In this document: positions 25,238 through 35,018 of the stretch, one piece after another
Numbering within the stretch: the stretch's first letter is position 1
How the letters are laid out: the number at the start of each line of letters is the position of its first letter
Source: Saccharothrix sp. HUAS TT1
Lineage (GTDB): Bacteria; Actinomycetota; Actinomycetes; Mycobacteriales; Pseudonocardiaceae
Length of the DNA: 64,000 nucleotides
Reading direction: 5' to 3'
Assembly: GCF_040744945.1 (NCBI RefSeq)
Contig: NZ_CP160453.1
Span: forward strand, 62,001 to 126,000
Made by a program: the position numbers and the translations under genes
Notes under the pieces: generated by a model
Told to the model about the DNA's origin: nothing
What the model saw: the letters and a program-made list of their open reading frames with translations, nothing else
The model's database searches: none

Positions 25238-25331
25238 CTCGGCGACTCTAACCAGTGCGCAACGCCGTCACGGCGCGCGCGACACCTCCGTAACCTGGTG
25301 GGGAGACTTGGCCGAGCGAAGGAGTTCCCCG

Positions 25332-26156
25332 ATGGGGCGGGTCACCGTGCGTCGCCCAGTGGTCACCTATGCGCGACGGACGTCCCGGAAGCGGGTCGAC
25401 GCGCTGGCCGCCGAGGAGCCGTTGGAGCTGCGCGTCGGCGGCAGGGCGTTGACCGTGACGATGCGCACGCCCGGCCACGACGTCGAGCTGGCGCACGGCT
25501 TCCTGCTCGGCGAGGGCGTCATCGGCGGGTTGGCGGACATCGCCGTGGCCCGGTTCTGCGAGGGCGCGGGTCCCGACGGCGTGAACACCTACAACGTGCT
25601 CGACCTGGCGCTGGCCGACGGCGTCGCGCCGCCCGACCCCGGTGTGGAGCGCAACTTCTACACGACCTCGTCGTGCGGCGTGTGCGGCAAGGCGGCGTTG
25701 GACGCGGTGAAGCTGAAGACCCGCTTCTCCCCCGCCGGCGACGCGTCGACGGTCGACGTGGACGTGCTCTCCGCCCTGCCGGACGCCCTGCGCGCCCGGC
25801 AGAAGGTGTTCGCCGCCACCGGCGGGCTGCACGCCGCCGGGTTGTTCACCACGACCGGTGAGGCGCTGGTCGTCCGCGAGGACGTCGGTCGGCACAACGC
25901 GGTGGACAAGGTGCTCGGCTGGGCCGTCCTGCAGGACCGGGTCCCCCTCGGGGGGACCGTGCTGATGGTGTCCGGGCGGGCGTCGTTCGAGCTGGTGCAG
26001 AAGGCCGCCATGGCCGGGGTGCCGGTGCTCGCCGCCGTGTCCGCGCCGTCCTCGCTCGCCGCCGAGCTGGCCGAGGAGCAGGGCGTGACGCTGGTCGGCT
26101 TCCTGCGCGGCGACTCGATGAACGTCTACGCCGGGCACGACCGGGTGGTCGCTTGA
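25332..26156 (+). CDS. fdhD: Formate dehydrogenase accessory sulfurtransferase
   Basis: FdhD carries sulfur from a cysteine desulfurase to the molybdenum cofactor of formate dehydrogenases. 274 residues. The sulfur-carrying loop [12 protein letters not shown] is present with Cys at about 115 and 118, plus the nucleotide-binding [15 protein letters not shown] and [16 protein letters not shown] segments. The ATG at 25332 is preceded by AAGGAG. Its stop overlaps the start of the CoA-transferase gene (TTGA). Its client is plausibly the YdeP-type enzyme at 20857 or a formate dehydrogenase elsewhere. Confidence 0.95.
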   Translation: MGRVTVRRPVVTYARRTSRKRVDALAAEEPLELRVGGRALTVTMRTPGHDVELAHGFLLGEGVIGGLADIAVARFCEGAGPDGVNTYNVLDLALADGVAPPDPGVERNFYTTSSCGVCGKAALDAVKLKTRFSPAGDASTVDVDVLSALPDALRARQKVFAATGGLHAAGLFTTTGEALVVREDVGRHNAVDKVLGWAVLQDRVPLGGTVLMVSGRASFELVQKAAMAGVPVLAAVSAPSSLAAELAEEQGVTLVGFLRGDSMNVYAGHDRVVA

Positions 26157-27319
26157 GACCCCTGGACGGCGTGCTCGTCGTCAGCCTCGAACAGGCCGTC
26201 GCCGTGCCGTACGCCACCCGGCTGCTGGCCGACCTCGGCGCCCGCGTGATCAAGGTGGAGCGGCCCGGCGGCGGCGACTTCGCCCGGCACTACGACAGCA
26301 CCTGCGGCTCGGTGTCGTCGTACTTCGCCTGGACCAACGTCGGCAAGGAGTCGCTGACCCTCGACCTGAAGCACCCGGCCGCCCGGGACGTGGTGGACCG
26401 GCTGGTCGCCGCCGCCGACGTGGTCCTGTGCAACCTGTCGCCGGACGCCGCGCGTCGGCTCAACGTGGACGCCGACTCACTCCGTCAGGTGAAACCCGAC
26501 CTCGTGGTCGGTGACCTCTCCGGTTACGGCGAGTCGGGGCCGTACGCGTCCCGCAAGGCGTTCGACGCGCTCGTCCAGTCCGAGGTGGGCCTGATCGACC
26601 TGACCGGCGACGGCGACGTCACCGCGCGGGCGGGCATCTCGGTCGCCGACATCGCGGCGGGCGTGCAGCTGCAGTCCGCCGTGCTGGCCGCCCTGCTGCG
26701 CCGCGCCCGCACCGGCGAGGGCGCGACCCTGCGGCTGTCGCTGTTCGACGCGATGGCCGAGTGGATGCACCAGCCCATGCTGTACGCGGCGGGCGCCGGG
26801 CGGGCCGCGCCGCGCACCGGGGCGCACCACCCGAGCATCGCCCCCTACGGGCCTTTCACCTGCGCGGACGGCACCGTGCACCTGGCCGTGCAGAACGAAC
26901 CGCAGTGGCGGCGGCTGTGCGGCCTGCTCGGCCGCCCCGAGCTGGCCGACGACCCCCGCTTCACCACCGTCAGCTCCCGGGTGGCCCACCGCGCCGCCCT
27001 GCACGCCGAACTGGACTTCACCGCCTGGACCGCCGCCGACCTGGTCGAGGCGCTGGACCGGGCCGACGTGCCCGCCGCCCGCACCCGCACGGTCGCCGAC
27101 CTGCCCGAGCACCCGCAGCTCACGACCCGCGCCCGGCAGGCGTCCGTGGCGGTGCCCGGCGGCGAGGTCACCGTCCTGCGCCCACCGGTCGACTCCTCCG
27201 GCTGGGAGTGGGTACCCGGTTCGGTACCCGCCTTGGGCGAGCACACCGAGCACGTGCTGCGCGGGCTCGGCTACACGGCGGAGCAGGTCGCCGCGCTCCG
27301 AGCGCGGTCGGCGGTCTGA
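26153..27319 (+). CDS. CaiB/BaiF (class III) CoA-transferase
   Basis: Transfers CoA between carboxylic acids through an aspartyl anhydride. 388 residues. The N-terminal [26 protein letters not shown] is typical; the catalytic Asp is probably D138 in [28 protein letters not shown] and the C-terminal [14 protein letters not shown] also fit. The TTG start at 26153 overlaps the fdhD stop, implying co-translation. Family members act on formyl-, succinyl-, mesaconyl- or fatty acyl-CoA; the substrate is not readable here. Confidence 0.9.
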   Translation: MRPLDGVLVVSLEQAVAVPYATRLLADLGARVIKVERPGGGDFARHYDSTCGSVSSYFAWTNVGKESLTLDLKHPAARDVVDRLVAAADVVLCNLSPDAARRLNVDADSLRQVKPDLVVGDLSGYGESGPYASRKAFDALVQSEVGLIDLTGDGDVTARAGISVADIAAGVQLQSAVLAALLRRARTGEGATLRLSLFDAMAEWMHQPMLYAAGAGRAAPRTGAHHPSIAPYGPFTCADGTVHLAVQNEPQWRRLCGLLGRPELADDPRFTTVSSRVAHRAALHAELDFTAWTAADLVEALDRADVPAARTRTVADLPEHPQLTTRARQASVAVPGGEVTVLRPPVDSSGWEWVPGSVPALGEHTEHVLRGLGYTAEQVAALRARSAV

Positions 27320-27362
27320 CAGCACACCCGACGCGGTGGAGGACTCGACGGGGGGCGGTGAC

Positions 27363-28226
27363 GTGGTCAGCAGGCGGACGGTCCTCACGGCGCTGGGCGG
27401 TGGCGCCTTCGCGGCGGTGGGCGTCACGGCCGGGTTGCGCAGCGACGCGCCGTTCGGCGAAGCGCTCCGGCACGCGCGGGGCGTCGCCGGTCCGGTGCCC
27501 GCCGTGAAGCGGTCCGTGGTGCGGGTCGAGCGCGTCCACTCGCACCACCGCGGTCGCGACGTCGACCTGCTCACCATGGTCCCGCCGGGCGTGCCCACCG
27601 AGGGCCTGCCCATGTCGATCATGCTGCACGGCCGGCACGGCACCGCCCGGCTGGCGTTCGTCGGCGGGATGGAGGAGGTGCTGGCCGCCGCCGTGGGACG
27701 CGGCCAGGTGCCGCCGTTCGGCTTCGTGGCGGTCGACGGCGACGACCACTACTGGCACGAGAACGTCCCCGGCGACGACCCGATGGGGATGCTGCTGGAG
27801 GAGGTGCCCCGGTGGCTGGCCGAGCGCGGCCACGGCGCGCCGTTCGCCTGCACGGGGGTGTCGATGGGCGGCTTCGGCGCGCTCCTCTACGCCCGGCGGC
27901 GGCACGAGCGGCGCGAGCCGACCGGGGCCGTCGCCGCGATCGCGCCCGCGCTCATCACCGACTGGCCGGAGATGGCGCGGCGCAACGCGTTCGCCGACCG
28001 GGAGCAGTGGGTGTCGCTCGACCCGCTGAAGCACGTGGCCGAGCTGGGCGCCACGCCGATCGGCGTCTGGGCGGGCGACCACGACCGCTTCATCACCGGG
28101 ACCCGCCGGTTCATCGCCCTGGCCAGGCCCACCGTCGCCGCCATCTCCCCCGGCAGCCACGACGACACCTTCTACCGCCGGGTCGTCCCGGACGTCATCC
28201 GCTTCCTCGGCAGGCGCGTGCCCTGA
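27363..28226 (+). CDS. Tat-exported esterase-like alpha/beta hydrolase
   Basis: Predicted secreted hydrolase, about 287 residues. The Tat signal SRRTVLTALGGGAFAAVGV sits at the N-terminus. The alpha/beta-hydrolase fold shows SIMLHGRHG (oxyanion strand), the nucleophile elbow GVSMGGFGAL (Ser near residue 164), an acid in GVWAGDHDRF and His in SPGSHDD, as in esterase D/feruloyl esterase-like proteins. GTG at 27363 has a G-rich ribosome site and gives a normal short Tat n-region; GTG 27336 is the alternative. It lies 43 bp after the CoA-transferase and may share its transcript. Confidence 0.82.
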   Translation: MVSRRTVLTALGGGAFAAVGVTAGLRSDAPFGEALRHARGVAGPVPAVKRSVVRVERVHSHHRGRDVDLLTMVPPGVPTEGLPMSIMLHGRHGTARLAFVGGMEEVLAAAVGRGQVPPFGFVAVDGDDHYWHENVPGDDPMGMLLEEVPRWLAERGHGAPFACTGVSMGGFGALLYARRRHERREPTGAVAAIAPALITDWPEMARRNAFADREQWVSLDPLKHVAELGATPIGVWAGDHDRFITGTRRFIALARPTVAAISPGSHDDTFYRRVVPDVIRFLGRRVP

Positions 28227-28266
28227 CGCTCACAGGTCCTCCACACGGCTGTGGTTGCCTGGCGGC

Positions 28267-29010
28267 ATGCCGACCAGCCCGGACCCGATCGCCTACCTCG
28301 ACCACGCCGCCGACGCGGGCCGCGCCTACAAGCGGCGGCTGCTGGAGTCGCTGGACCTGCGGCCGCACCACGTCGCCCTGGACGTCGGCTGCGGCCCCGG
28401 GACCGACCTGCCCGCCATGGCCGAGCGGGCGGGGACCGTCATCGGCGTCGACGCCGACCCCGCCATGGTCGAGGAGGCCACCCGCCGGACCGCCGGCCTG
28501 CCCGTGCTGGTCCACCGGGGCGACGCCCGGGCGTTGCCGCTCGACGACGGCAGCGCCGACCGCGCCCGCGTCGACCGGGTCCTGCACCTCGTCCCCGACC
28601 CCGGCGCCGTGCTGGTCGAGCTGCGCCGCGTGCTGCGCCCGGGAGGGCTGGCGGCGCTGGCCCAGCCGGACTGGGAAACCCTCGCGGTGGACCCCGGCTC
28701 GGTGGCCACGAACCTCGCGTTCAACCGCTTCGTGTGCGACCGGGTCGTGCGCAACCCCGTCGTCGGTCGCCAACTGGCACGACTGGCCGTCGACGCGGGC
28801 CTGACCGTGCGGGCGGTCGAAGCCGACGTCCAGCTCCTGCACGACTTCCCCACCGCCGACGACCTGCTCGGCCTGACCCGCAACGCCCACCGCGCCGTCC
28901 GGGCGGGCCGGCTGACCCGCCGAGCGGCCGAGACCTGGCTGGCCGACCTCGCCACCGGCCCGTTCCTGGCCGCCTTCACCCTGTTCCGGGTGGTCGTCAG
29001 CGCGGCGTGA
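28267..29010 (+). CDS. SAM-dependent class I methyltransferase
   Basis: 247 residues. Motif I LDVGCGPGTDLPAMAE (about 42-57) binds S-adenosylmethionine; VIGVDADPAMV is motif II, then LPLDDGSADRARVDRVLHLV and LRPGGLAALAQPDW (motif III). The fold matches Methyltransf_11/UbiE-type small-molecule methylases; the acceptor is unknown. The ATG at 28267 is preferred over TTG 28255. Its 3' end overlaps the 3' end of the convergent hydrolase gene by 14 bp. Confidence 0.88.
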   Translation: MPTSPDPIAYLDHAADAGRAYKRRLLESLDLRPHHVALDVGCGPGTDLPAMAERAGTVIGVDADPAMVEEATRRTAGLPVLVHRGDARALPLDDGSADRARVDRVLHLVPDPGAVLVELRRVLRPGGLAALAQPDWETLAVDPGSVATNLAFNRFVCDRVVRNPVVGRQLARLAVDAGLTVRAVEADVQLLHDFPTADDLLGLTRNAHRAVRAGRLTRRAAETWLADLATGPFLAAFTLFRVVVSAA

Positions 29011-29590
29011 GGGGCACGCGGGCGCTGCGCACCCACTTCAGCACGGCGCCCCACGACCCGTAGCCCGCGTCGACGTTGAGGTGGCCGCCGTCCACGATGA
29101 CGTCCACCTCGACCCGCAGCGCCTCGGCCAGCTCCTTGGCCTGCGCCACCGTGCAGTACGAGTCGCCCTCGCCCACCACCAGCCGGGTCGACGCCGCCGC
29201 CCGTCGCGGGGCCTCCGGGCTCAGCGCGGGGTGCAGGAACTCGCGGATCAGCGGCTCGTCGGCGTGGTCCGGCGCGGGTGGTGCGACCAGCAGCACGCGG
29301 TCCACCCGCAGCGCCGGGTCGACGTCGCCCGCGGCGTGGTGCAGCCACAGCAGCCCGGCCAGCGAGTGGGCCACCACGACCCGCTCGACCGAACCCGCCT
29401 CGGGCATCGCGGCCAGGTGCGACCGCAGTTCGGCCAGCCACGTCGACAGCCGCGGCTCGTCCGGGGAGCTGAACTGGGGCAGGTCGACCGACCCACCGTG
29501 GTGGGCCAGCTCGCCTGCCAGCCAGTTCTGCCAGTGCTCCGGTCCGGAACCGCCCAGGCCGTGCAGGATCAGCGCGTGCGGGAGGGACAA
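28997..29590 (-). CDS. RBBP9/YdeN-family alpha/beta hydrolase
   Basis: 197 residues. ALILHGLGGSGPEHWQNWL at the N-terminus and the nucleophile elbow VAHSLAG (Ser near residue 75) match the small RBBP9/YdeN serine hydrolases; the catalytic His is probably in GGHLN near the end. Substrate unknown. TTG start at 29590, one base after the clpX stop, so it may be translated from the clpX message. It converges with the methyltransferase and overlaps it by 14 bp. Confidence 0.85.
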   Translation of the reverse strand: MSLPHALILHGLGGSGPEHWQNWLAGELAHHGGSVDLPQFSSPDEPRLSTWLAELRSHLAAMPEAGSVERVVVAHSLAGLLWLHHAAGDVDPALRVDRVLLVAPPAPDHADEPLIREFLHPALSPEAPRRAAASTRLVVGEGDSYCTVAQAKELAEALRVEVDVIVDGGHLNVDAGYGSWGAVLKWVRSARVPLTPR

Positions 29591-29591
29591 C

Positions 29592-30872
29592 TCAGGCCGA
29601 CTTCTCGCGGCGCTCCCGGCGCGAGGGCTGCCGGGCCACGATGGTCGGGTTCACGTTCTCCTTCACGGTCTGCTCCGTGATGACGACCTTGGCGACGTCC
29701 GAGCGGCTGGGGATGTCGTACATCACCGGCAGCAGGACTTCTTCCATGATCGCCCGCAGGCCGCGCGCCCCGGTGCCGCGCAGGATCGCCTGGTCGGCGA
29801 CCGCCTCCATCGCCGTCCGGGTGAACTCCAGTTCGACCCCGTCCATCTCGAACAGCTTCTGGTACTGCTTGACCAGCGCGTTCTTCGGCTCGGTCAGGAT
29901 CCGGACGAGTGATTCCTTGTCCAGGTTCGTGACGCTGGCGACCATCGGCAACCGGCCGATGAACTCCGGGATCAGGCCGAACTTGATCAGGTCCTCGGGC
30001 ATCGACTCGGCGTAGTAGTCCGCCGCGTCGACCTCGGCCTTGGTCCGCACCTCGGCGCCGAAGCCGAGCCCGCGCTTGCCGACCCGGTCCTGGATGATCT
30101 TGTCCAGGCCCGCGAACGCGCCCGCCACGATGAACAGCACGTTCGTGGTGTCGATCTGGATGAACTCCTGGTGGGGGTGCTTGCGACCACCCTGCGGCGG
30201 CACCGAGGCCGTCGTCCCCTCCAGTATTTTCAGCAGCGCCTGCTGCACGCCTTCGCCCGACACGTCCCGCGTGATCGACGGATTTTCACTCTTTCGAGCG
30301 ATCTTGTCGACCTCGTCGATGTAGATGATGCCGGTCTCGGCGCGCTTGACGTCGTAGTCCGCCGCCTGGATGAGCTTGAGGAGGATGTTCTCCACGTCCT
30401 CACCCACGTAGCCCGCCTCGGTCAACGCCGTGGCGTCCGCGATGGCGAACGGCACGTTCAGCATCTTCGCGAGCGTCTGGGCCAGGTAGGTCTTGCCGCA
30501 CCCGGTCGGGCCGAGCATGAGGATGTTCGACTTGGCGAGTTCCACGCCGTCGTCGCGACCCTCGCGCCCGCGGTCACCGGCCTGGATGCGCTTGTAGTGG
30601 TTGTAGACCGCCACCGAGAGCGTGCGCTTGGCCTCGTTCTGGCCGATCACGTACTGGTCGAGGAACTCGTGGATCTCGGCGGGCTTGGGCAGCTCGTCGA
30701 GCTTGACGTCACCGGCCTCCGCGAGTTCTTCCTCGATGATCTCGTTGCAGAGGTCGATGCACTCATCGCAGATGTAGACACCCGGTCCGGCGATGAGTTT
30801 TTTCACCTGCTTCTGGCTCTTGCCGCAGAAAGAGCACTTCAGCAGGTCGCCGCCGTCACCGATACGTGCCAT
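29592..30872 (-). CDS. clpX: ATP-dependent Clp protease ATP-binding subunit ClpX
   Basis: AAA+ unfoldase feeding substrates into ClpP. 426 residues, standard. N-terminal zinc-binding domain with CSFCGKSQ...CDECIDLC (about 13-38), Walker [10 protein letters not shown] (about 118-126), Walker [12 protein letters not shown], pore loop GYVGED, sensor 2 GARGLR near the C-terminus. The ATG at 30872 matches the universal [13 protein letters not shown] start; the longer frame to 31025 is not homologous. A roughly 200-bp gap with a terminator separates it from clpP2, so it has its own promoter. Confidence 0.97.
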   Translation of the reverse strand: MARIGDGGDLLKCSFCGKSQKQVKKLIAGPGVYICDECIDLCNEIIEEELAEAGDVKLDELPKPAEIHEFLDQYVIGQNEAKRTLSVAVYNHYKRIQAGDRGREGRDDGVELAKSNILMLGPTGCGKTYLAQTLAKMLNVPFAIADATALTEAGYVGEDVENILLKLIQAADYDVKRAETGIIYIDEVDKIARKSENPSITRDVSGEGVQQALLKILEGTTASVPPQGGRKHPHQEFIQIDTTNVLFIVAGAFAGLDKIIQDRVGKRGLGFGAEVRTKAEVDAADYYAESMPEDLIKFGLIPEFIGRLPMVASVTNLDKESLVRILTEPKNALVKQYQKLFEMDGVELEFTRTAMEAVADQAILRGTGARGLRAIMEEVLLPVMYDIPSRSDVAKVVITEQTVKENVNPTIVARQPSRRERREKSA

Positions 30873-31017
30873 GACCGCTGACCTCTGTCCCCTCCGGCGC
30901 ACGACCTGGTGAGGTGCGCCTGACTGCTGATGTGGCGAGTGCCCGCTGGATGCGGGGTCCGCCCGTTCCCCTCGACGGTACCTGTCCAACCCCGCTGCGC
31001 GGGAGGACCAGCGTGCC

Positions 31018-31066
31018 CCCGACACCCCGAACTGAGCAGGACCCCTGGTCAGCTCGGCGTGTCGGG
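31018..31066 (-). terminator. Terminator of the clpP1-clpP2 operon
   Basis: Long interrupted hairpin just after the clpP2 stop: CCCGACAC pairs with GTGTCGGG, then CCGA/TCGG and CTGA/TCAG blocks with small mismatches and an apical loop. Lies upstream of clpX. Confidence 0.65.
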
Positions 31067-31079
31067 CGGCGCGCCGGAC

Positions 31080-31706
31080 CTACTTCGCCGAGAGCTTCCG
31101 GTAGGGCAGAACGCTGTCGATGAGCCCGTATTCCTTCGCCTCGTCGGCGGTGAGGATCTTGTCGCGCTCGATGTCCGTGCGCACCTGCTCCGGCGAGCGG
31201 GTGGTGTGCCGGGCGAGCGTGGTCTCCAGCAGCCTGCGCACCCGCTGGATCTCGTTGGACTGGATCTCCAGGTCGGAGACCTGCCCGTAGACGCCCTCGG
31301 TGGCCGGCTGGTGGATCAGGATCCGGGCGTTGGGCAGCGCGTGCCGCTTGCCGGGGGTGCCCGCCGCGAGCAGGACCGCGGCCGCCGAGGCCGCCTGGCC
31401 CAGGCAGTAGGTCTGGATGTCCGGGCGGACGAACTGCATGGTGTCGTAGATGGCCATCAGCGAGGTGAACGAGCCACCCGGCGAGTTGATGTACATCAGG
31501 ATGTCGCGGTCCGGGTCCTCCGACTCCAGCACGAGCAGCTGGGCCATCACGTCGTTGGCCGACGCGTCGTCCACCTGCACGCCGAGGAAGATGATGCGCT
31601 CCTCGAACAGCTTGTTGTACGGGTTGGACTCCTTGATGCCGTAGCTGGTGCGCTCGACGAACGACGGGAGCACGTACCGGGACTGCGGCGCGTGGAACTG
31701 GCTCAC
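31080..31706 (-). CDS. clpP2: ATP-dependent Clp protease proteolytic subunit ClpP2
   Basis: Serine protease subunit that in actinobacteria assembles with ClpP1 into a mixed tetradecamer working with ClpX/ClpC. 208 residues. The oxyanion region INSPGGS, catalytic Ser in [15 protein letters not shown], His in [10 protein letters not shown] and Asp in the [10 protein letters not shown] region are all present. The LGQAASAAA variant is the ClpP2 form. ATG at 31706, 28 bp after clpP1, same operon. The N-terminal extension before [11 protein letters not shown] is probably processed, as in other actinobacteria. Confidence 0.95.
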   Translation of the reverse strand: MSQFHAPQSRYVLPSFVERTSYGIKESNPYNKLFEERIIFLGVQVDDASANDVMAQLLVLESEDPDRDILMYINSPGGSFTSLMAIYDTMQFVRPDIQTYCLGQAASAAAVLLAAGTPGKRHALPNARILIHQPATEGVYGQVSDLEIQSNEIQRVRRLLETTLARHTTRSPEQVRTDIERDKILTADEAKEYGLIDSVLPYRKLSAK

Positions 31707-31734
31707 TTCAGGTCTCCTGGTGCTCTGCTCGCGG

Positions 31735-32343
31735 TCAGTTGGTCGTCGCCTGGCTGGCGCGGGTGATCACCTTGTCCACGAAGCCGTACTCGAGGGCTTC
31801 CTGGGCGGTGAACCAGCGGTCGCGGTCCGAGTCGGCGATGATGCGCTCGACCGGCTGACCGGTGTGCTGCGCGATGAGCTCCGCCATCTCCTGCTTGGTC
31901 CGGGTGAGCATGTCCGCCTGGATCGCGATGTCCGCCGCCGTGCCGCCGACACCGGCCGAGGGCTGGTGCATGAGGATGCGGGCGTGCGGGAGCGCGTGCC
32001 GCTTGCCGGGCGTGCCCGCCGAGAGCAGGAACTGCCCCATCGAGGCGGCCAGGCCCATGGCGTACGTGGCCACGTCCGGCTCGATGAGCTGCATCGTGTC
32101 GAAGATCGCCATGCCCGCGGTCACCGAGCCGCCGGGCGAGTTGATGTAGAGCGTGATGTCCTTCTCCGGGTCCTCCGCGGCGAGCAGGAGGAGCTGGGCG
32201 GTGATCTGGTTGGCGATGCCCTCTTCGACCTGCGACCCCAGCACGATGATCCGCTCGCGGAGCAGGCGCTCGTAGACCGAGTCGTTGAGGTTCATCCCCG
32301 TGGCCGACCGCATCTCGGGCGTCGGGAAGGAATGCTGCGTCAC
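31735..32343 (-). CDS. clpP1: ATP-dependent Clp protease proteolytic subunit ClpP1
   Basis: First ClpP of the pair, 202 residues. Catalytic Ser in [15 protein letters not shown], His in ILMHQPSAG, Asp in [10 protein letters not shown], plus [14 protein letters not shown] at 32343; the mature protein probably begins downstream near [12 protein letters not shown]. First gene of clpP1-clpP2. In related bacteria this operon is activated by ClgR; only an imperfect ClgR-like GTTCGCT was seen near 32443. Located between tig and clpX as in Mycobacterium. Confidence 0.95.
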   Translation of the reverse strand: MTQHSFPTPEMRSATGMNLNDSVYERLLRERIIVLGSQVEEGIANQITAQLLLLAAEDPEKDITLYINSPGGSVTAGMAIFDTMQLIEPDVATYAMGLAASMGQFLLSAGTPGKRHALPHARILMHQPSAGVGGTAADIAIQADMLTRTKQEMAELIAQHTGQPVERIIADSDRDRWFTAQEALEYGFVDKVITRASQATTN

Positions 32344-32412
32344 GTCTGCCTGCCTAACTTTGCCGACTAGCTGTGCCGAAAAGAGTCTCGTAGCAACGAC
32401 CTTAACGAAGGC

Positions 32413-32440
32413 GGGCGGCGTCGACGTCCCGACACCGCCC
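32413..32440 (-). terminator. Terminator of tig
   Basis: 11-bp stem with one mismatch (32413-32423 with 32430-32440) and a 6-nt loop, 17 bp after the tig stop codon and before clpP1. Confidence 0.65.
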
Positions 32441-32456
32441 GCGTTCGCTCAGGGCT

Positions 32457-33809
32457 TCACTCCGCGTTGGCGGGTTCCTCAGTGGACTTGGTCTCCCCGA
32501 AAAGCTCGTCGAGGTCGAGGGTGTTGCCCTCGGAGTCCGTGACGGTGGCCTGGCGCACGACCGAGGCCAGGGCCTTGCCGCGGCGCACGTCGGCGAAGAT
32601 CGCGCCCAACTGGCCGGACTGCTGCGCCCGCTTGACGTACTCGTCGGGGCTGATGCCGAACCGCTGGGCCTGGTAGATGATCCGCTCGGTCAGCTCGGCG
32701 TCGGTCACGTTCAGCTGCTCGGCGTCGGCGATGGCGTCCAGCACGAGCTGGGTCTTGACCGCCTGCTCGGCGGCCTCGCGCACCTCGGTGTCGAACTGCT
32801 CCTGGGTCTGGCCCTGCTCGGCCAGCCACTCGGCGAAGCGCGCCTCGTCGTGGTCGAGGGCGTGGATGGCGTCGTGCGCCCGCGCCTCGACCTCGCCCTG
32901 GACGACGGCCTCGGGCAGCGGCACCTCGACGCTGGCCAGCAGCGCCTCCAGCACCTTGTCCCGGGCCTGGACGCCCTGCTGCATCTTCTTGACCCGGCCC
33001 AGGCGGGTGCGCAGGTCGGTCTTCAGCTCGTCCAGCGTGTCGAACTCGCTGGCCAGCTGGGCGAACTCGTCGTCCAGCTCGGGCAGCTGGCGCTCCTTGA
33101 CCGAGTTCAGCACCACGGTGACCTCGGCGTCGCGACCGGCGTGGTCGCCGGCGACCAGGGTGGTGGTGAAGTTCTTCGACTCGCCCTCGGAGGCGCCGAC
33201 CAGGGCGTCGTCGATGCCCTCCACGAGCTGGCCGGAGCCGATCTCGTAGGACAGGCCGGCGGTCTTGGCCTCCTCGACCTCCTCGCCGTCCACGGTCGCC
33301 GACAGGTCGACCACGACGAAGTCGCCGGTCTCCGCCGGGCGCTTGACGCCGGTCAGGGTCGCGAAGCGGGCGCGCAGCTCGTCGAGCTGGGTGTCCACGT
33401 CCTCGTCGGTGACTTCCTGGTCGTCGACGCTCACGCTCAGCTCGCCGAACGCGGGGACGGTGATCTCGGGGCGGACGTCGACCTCGGCGGTGAACGCCAG
33501 CGACTCACCGTCCTCGATCTTGGTCACCTCGAAGTCCGGGCGGCCGAGCGTGCGCAGCTCGCCGGAGCTGACGGCCTCCAGGTACTTGGCCGGGATGGCC
33601 TCCTGGACGACCTCGTCCAGCACGGGCGCGCGGCCGATGCGGCTCTCCAGCACTCGGGCGGGGGCCTTGCCGGGGCGGAAGCCGGGGATGCGGACCTGCT
33701 TGGCCAGCTTGCGGTACGCGCGGTCGAAGTCCGACTTGAGCTCGTCGAACGGCACCTCGACGTTGATCCGGACCCGCGTCGGGCTCAGGTGCTCGACGGT
33801 GCTCTTCAA
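32457..33809 (-). CDS. tig: Trigger factor (ribosome-associated chaperone, peptidyl-prolyl isomerase)
   Basis: Binds nascent chains at the ribosome exit tunnel. 450 residues. The N-terminal ribosome-binding domain contains [17 protein letters not shown] (about 44-60, the signature loop), then the FKBP-type PPIase domain (about 155-245; [20 protein letters not shown]) and the helical C-terminal substrate domain. The acidic C-terminal tail ([17 protein letters not shown]) is typical. ATG at 33809. Upstream of clpP1-clpP2 on the same strand with a terminator between. Confidence 0.96.
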   Translation of the reverse strand: MKSTVEHLSPTRVRINVEVPFDELKSDFDRAYRKLAKQVRIPGFRPGKAPARVLESRIGRAPVLDEVVQEAIPAKYLEAVSSGELRTLGRPDFEVTKIEDGESLAFTAEVDVRPEITVPAFGELSVSVDDQEVTDEDVDTQLDELRARFATLTGVKRPAETGDFVVVDLSATVDGEEVEEAKTAGLSYEIGSGQLVEGIDDALVGASEGESKNFTTTLVAGDHAGRDAEVTVVLNSVKERQLPELDDEFAQLASEFDTLDELKTDLRTRLGRVKKMQQGVQARDKVLEALLASVEVPLPEAVVQGEVEARAHDAIHALDHDEARFAEWLAEQGQTQEQFDTEVREAAEQAVKTQLVLDAIADAEQLNVTDAELTERIIYQAQRFGISPDEYVKRAQQSGQLGAIFADVRRGKALASVVRQATVTDSEGNTLDLDELFGETKSTEEPANAE

Positions 33810-35018
33810 CGTGGTCTCCTCGTAACGGGCAGGACGTGCGGAACACCCCGTGAACGCGTAGGGGCGCGCCGGGATTCGGGTTCGAGTCTAGGCGGTCGGC
33901 CGGCGCGGCGGCGCTAGCACCCCGGGTCCGGGGGCCGCAACCGCGCGTGACGGCGGCGGCGCGGTGCGTTCGGGGCTTTGCCGGGCGCAATGTGGCGGGC
34001 GGCGTGAATAGCGCCGCGGAATTCTTGTCGGCGGTGGAATTACGCCCGTCCGGACACCTCGTGGACCCCTTCACGGACGTCTTCGTGGACGTCTTCGTGG
34101 ACGTCTTCGGGGCGTCGTCCGGGGCGCGTCCGGGGCGCGTCCGGGACGTCGCCGGGGGGACCGCTGGGGCGCGGTGAAAATCACAACAGTGGTTCTTAAC
34201 CGCCCTCGCCACCGTGCCGGGCGTCCCGAGGTGTGAGCACGACCGCCACGGACGGGCGACACAACCGCCTCGGACCAGCTCTCCGCAATTCAGCGGTTCC
34301 GCCAGGGGCGGTTTGGCCGCTCCTATGCCTCTGAACGGGGGATCGACAAAGCTGTTCGCTAGGCCATTCGAGTGGCACTGGGAGCCGAGAGCGGGGCGGT
34401 CGACGTCTGCACCGAGCAGGAGCACGATCGTGTCGTGTAACACGGATGCCGTAGGGACGACTAACGTTCTGCAACCAACAACGAGGGGAGGTTCGGCGGA
34501 AAGAGTGAATTGAGGCCGTTTGGAGCAACCCTTGGCAGAAAACTTTCACTTGTCGAGATGACTCCACTCGCCGTAGTCCATTAGTGTGGGTTTCAGGTAG
34601 CGTGACGCCCGGATCCGCATGTTGGACCAGCAATAATTCACGTTGCCGGACGTTCTGGGGGGTCAGCAGCGGACGCAACCGGCAACCGGGACCGACAGGA
34701 ACGAGCGAGAAATGTCATCGAGCTCTTTAACCACCTACCAAGACAAGGTGCCGATGACCCGATGAGATCCATTCCGCCGCTGCCGAACACCAACCCAGGA
34801 CAACCGCTGGGCACCGACCGCCACCCTGGCGCCCGACGGTGCCCGGAGACGTCACCCGGCCACCGCCAACCACCCCTCGCGGTAGCGCGGCGATGTTGAT
34901 CGACCAGGCTTCGCGCACGTAGACAGCGCAGCCCGGTCAACTGCCGCCACGCACAAGAGATCACGGCGCCGTCCTACCCGACGCCGTGGACCACTTACAC
35001 GCACCGTTGGGGAGCTCC
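33810..35018. other. 1.2-kb gene-poor region between tig and the LysR gene
   Basis: No open frame here has family character. The tig-proximal half is GC-rich and holds a short tandem repeat (34075-34146). The half from about 34190 to 35018 is visibly lower in GC than its neighbours, with A/T-rich stretches and no sustained codon bias. It should contain the tig and LysR promoters. A decayed gene or an unrecognised non-coding RNA are possible. Confidence 0.6.
34075..34146 (+). repeat. Short tandem repeat, 12-bp unit decaying to an 11-bp unit
   Basis: Three nearly identical GGACGTCTTCGT-type 12-bp units (34075-34110) are followed by related GGCGCGTCCGG-type units to about 34146. Non-coding on either strand as far as can be seen. 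Confidence 0.7.

Noticed and set aside
32435..32456. ClgR box before clpP1
   Set aside because: Only one half (GTTCGCT) fits; the expected downstream GCG is missing, so it is mentioned but not called.
34196..34678. A 160-codon leftward frame in the gene-poor region
   Set aside because: No ribosome site, no codon bias, no family pattern; Arg/Pro/Ser-rich like a shadow frame.
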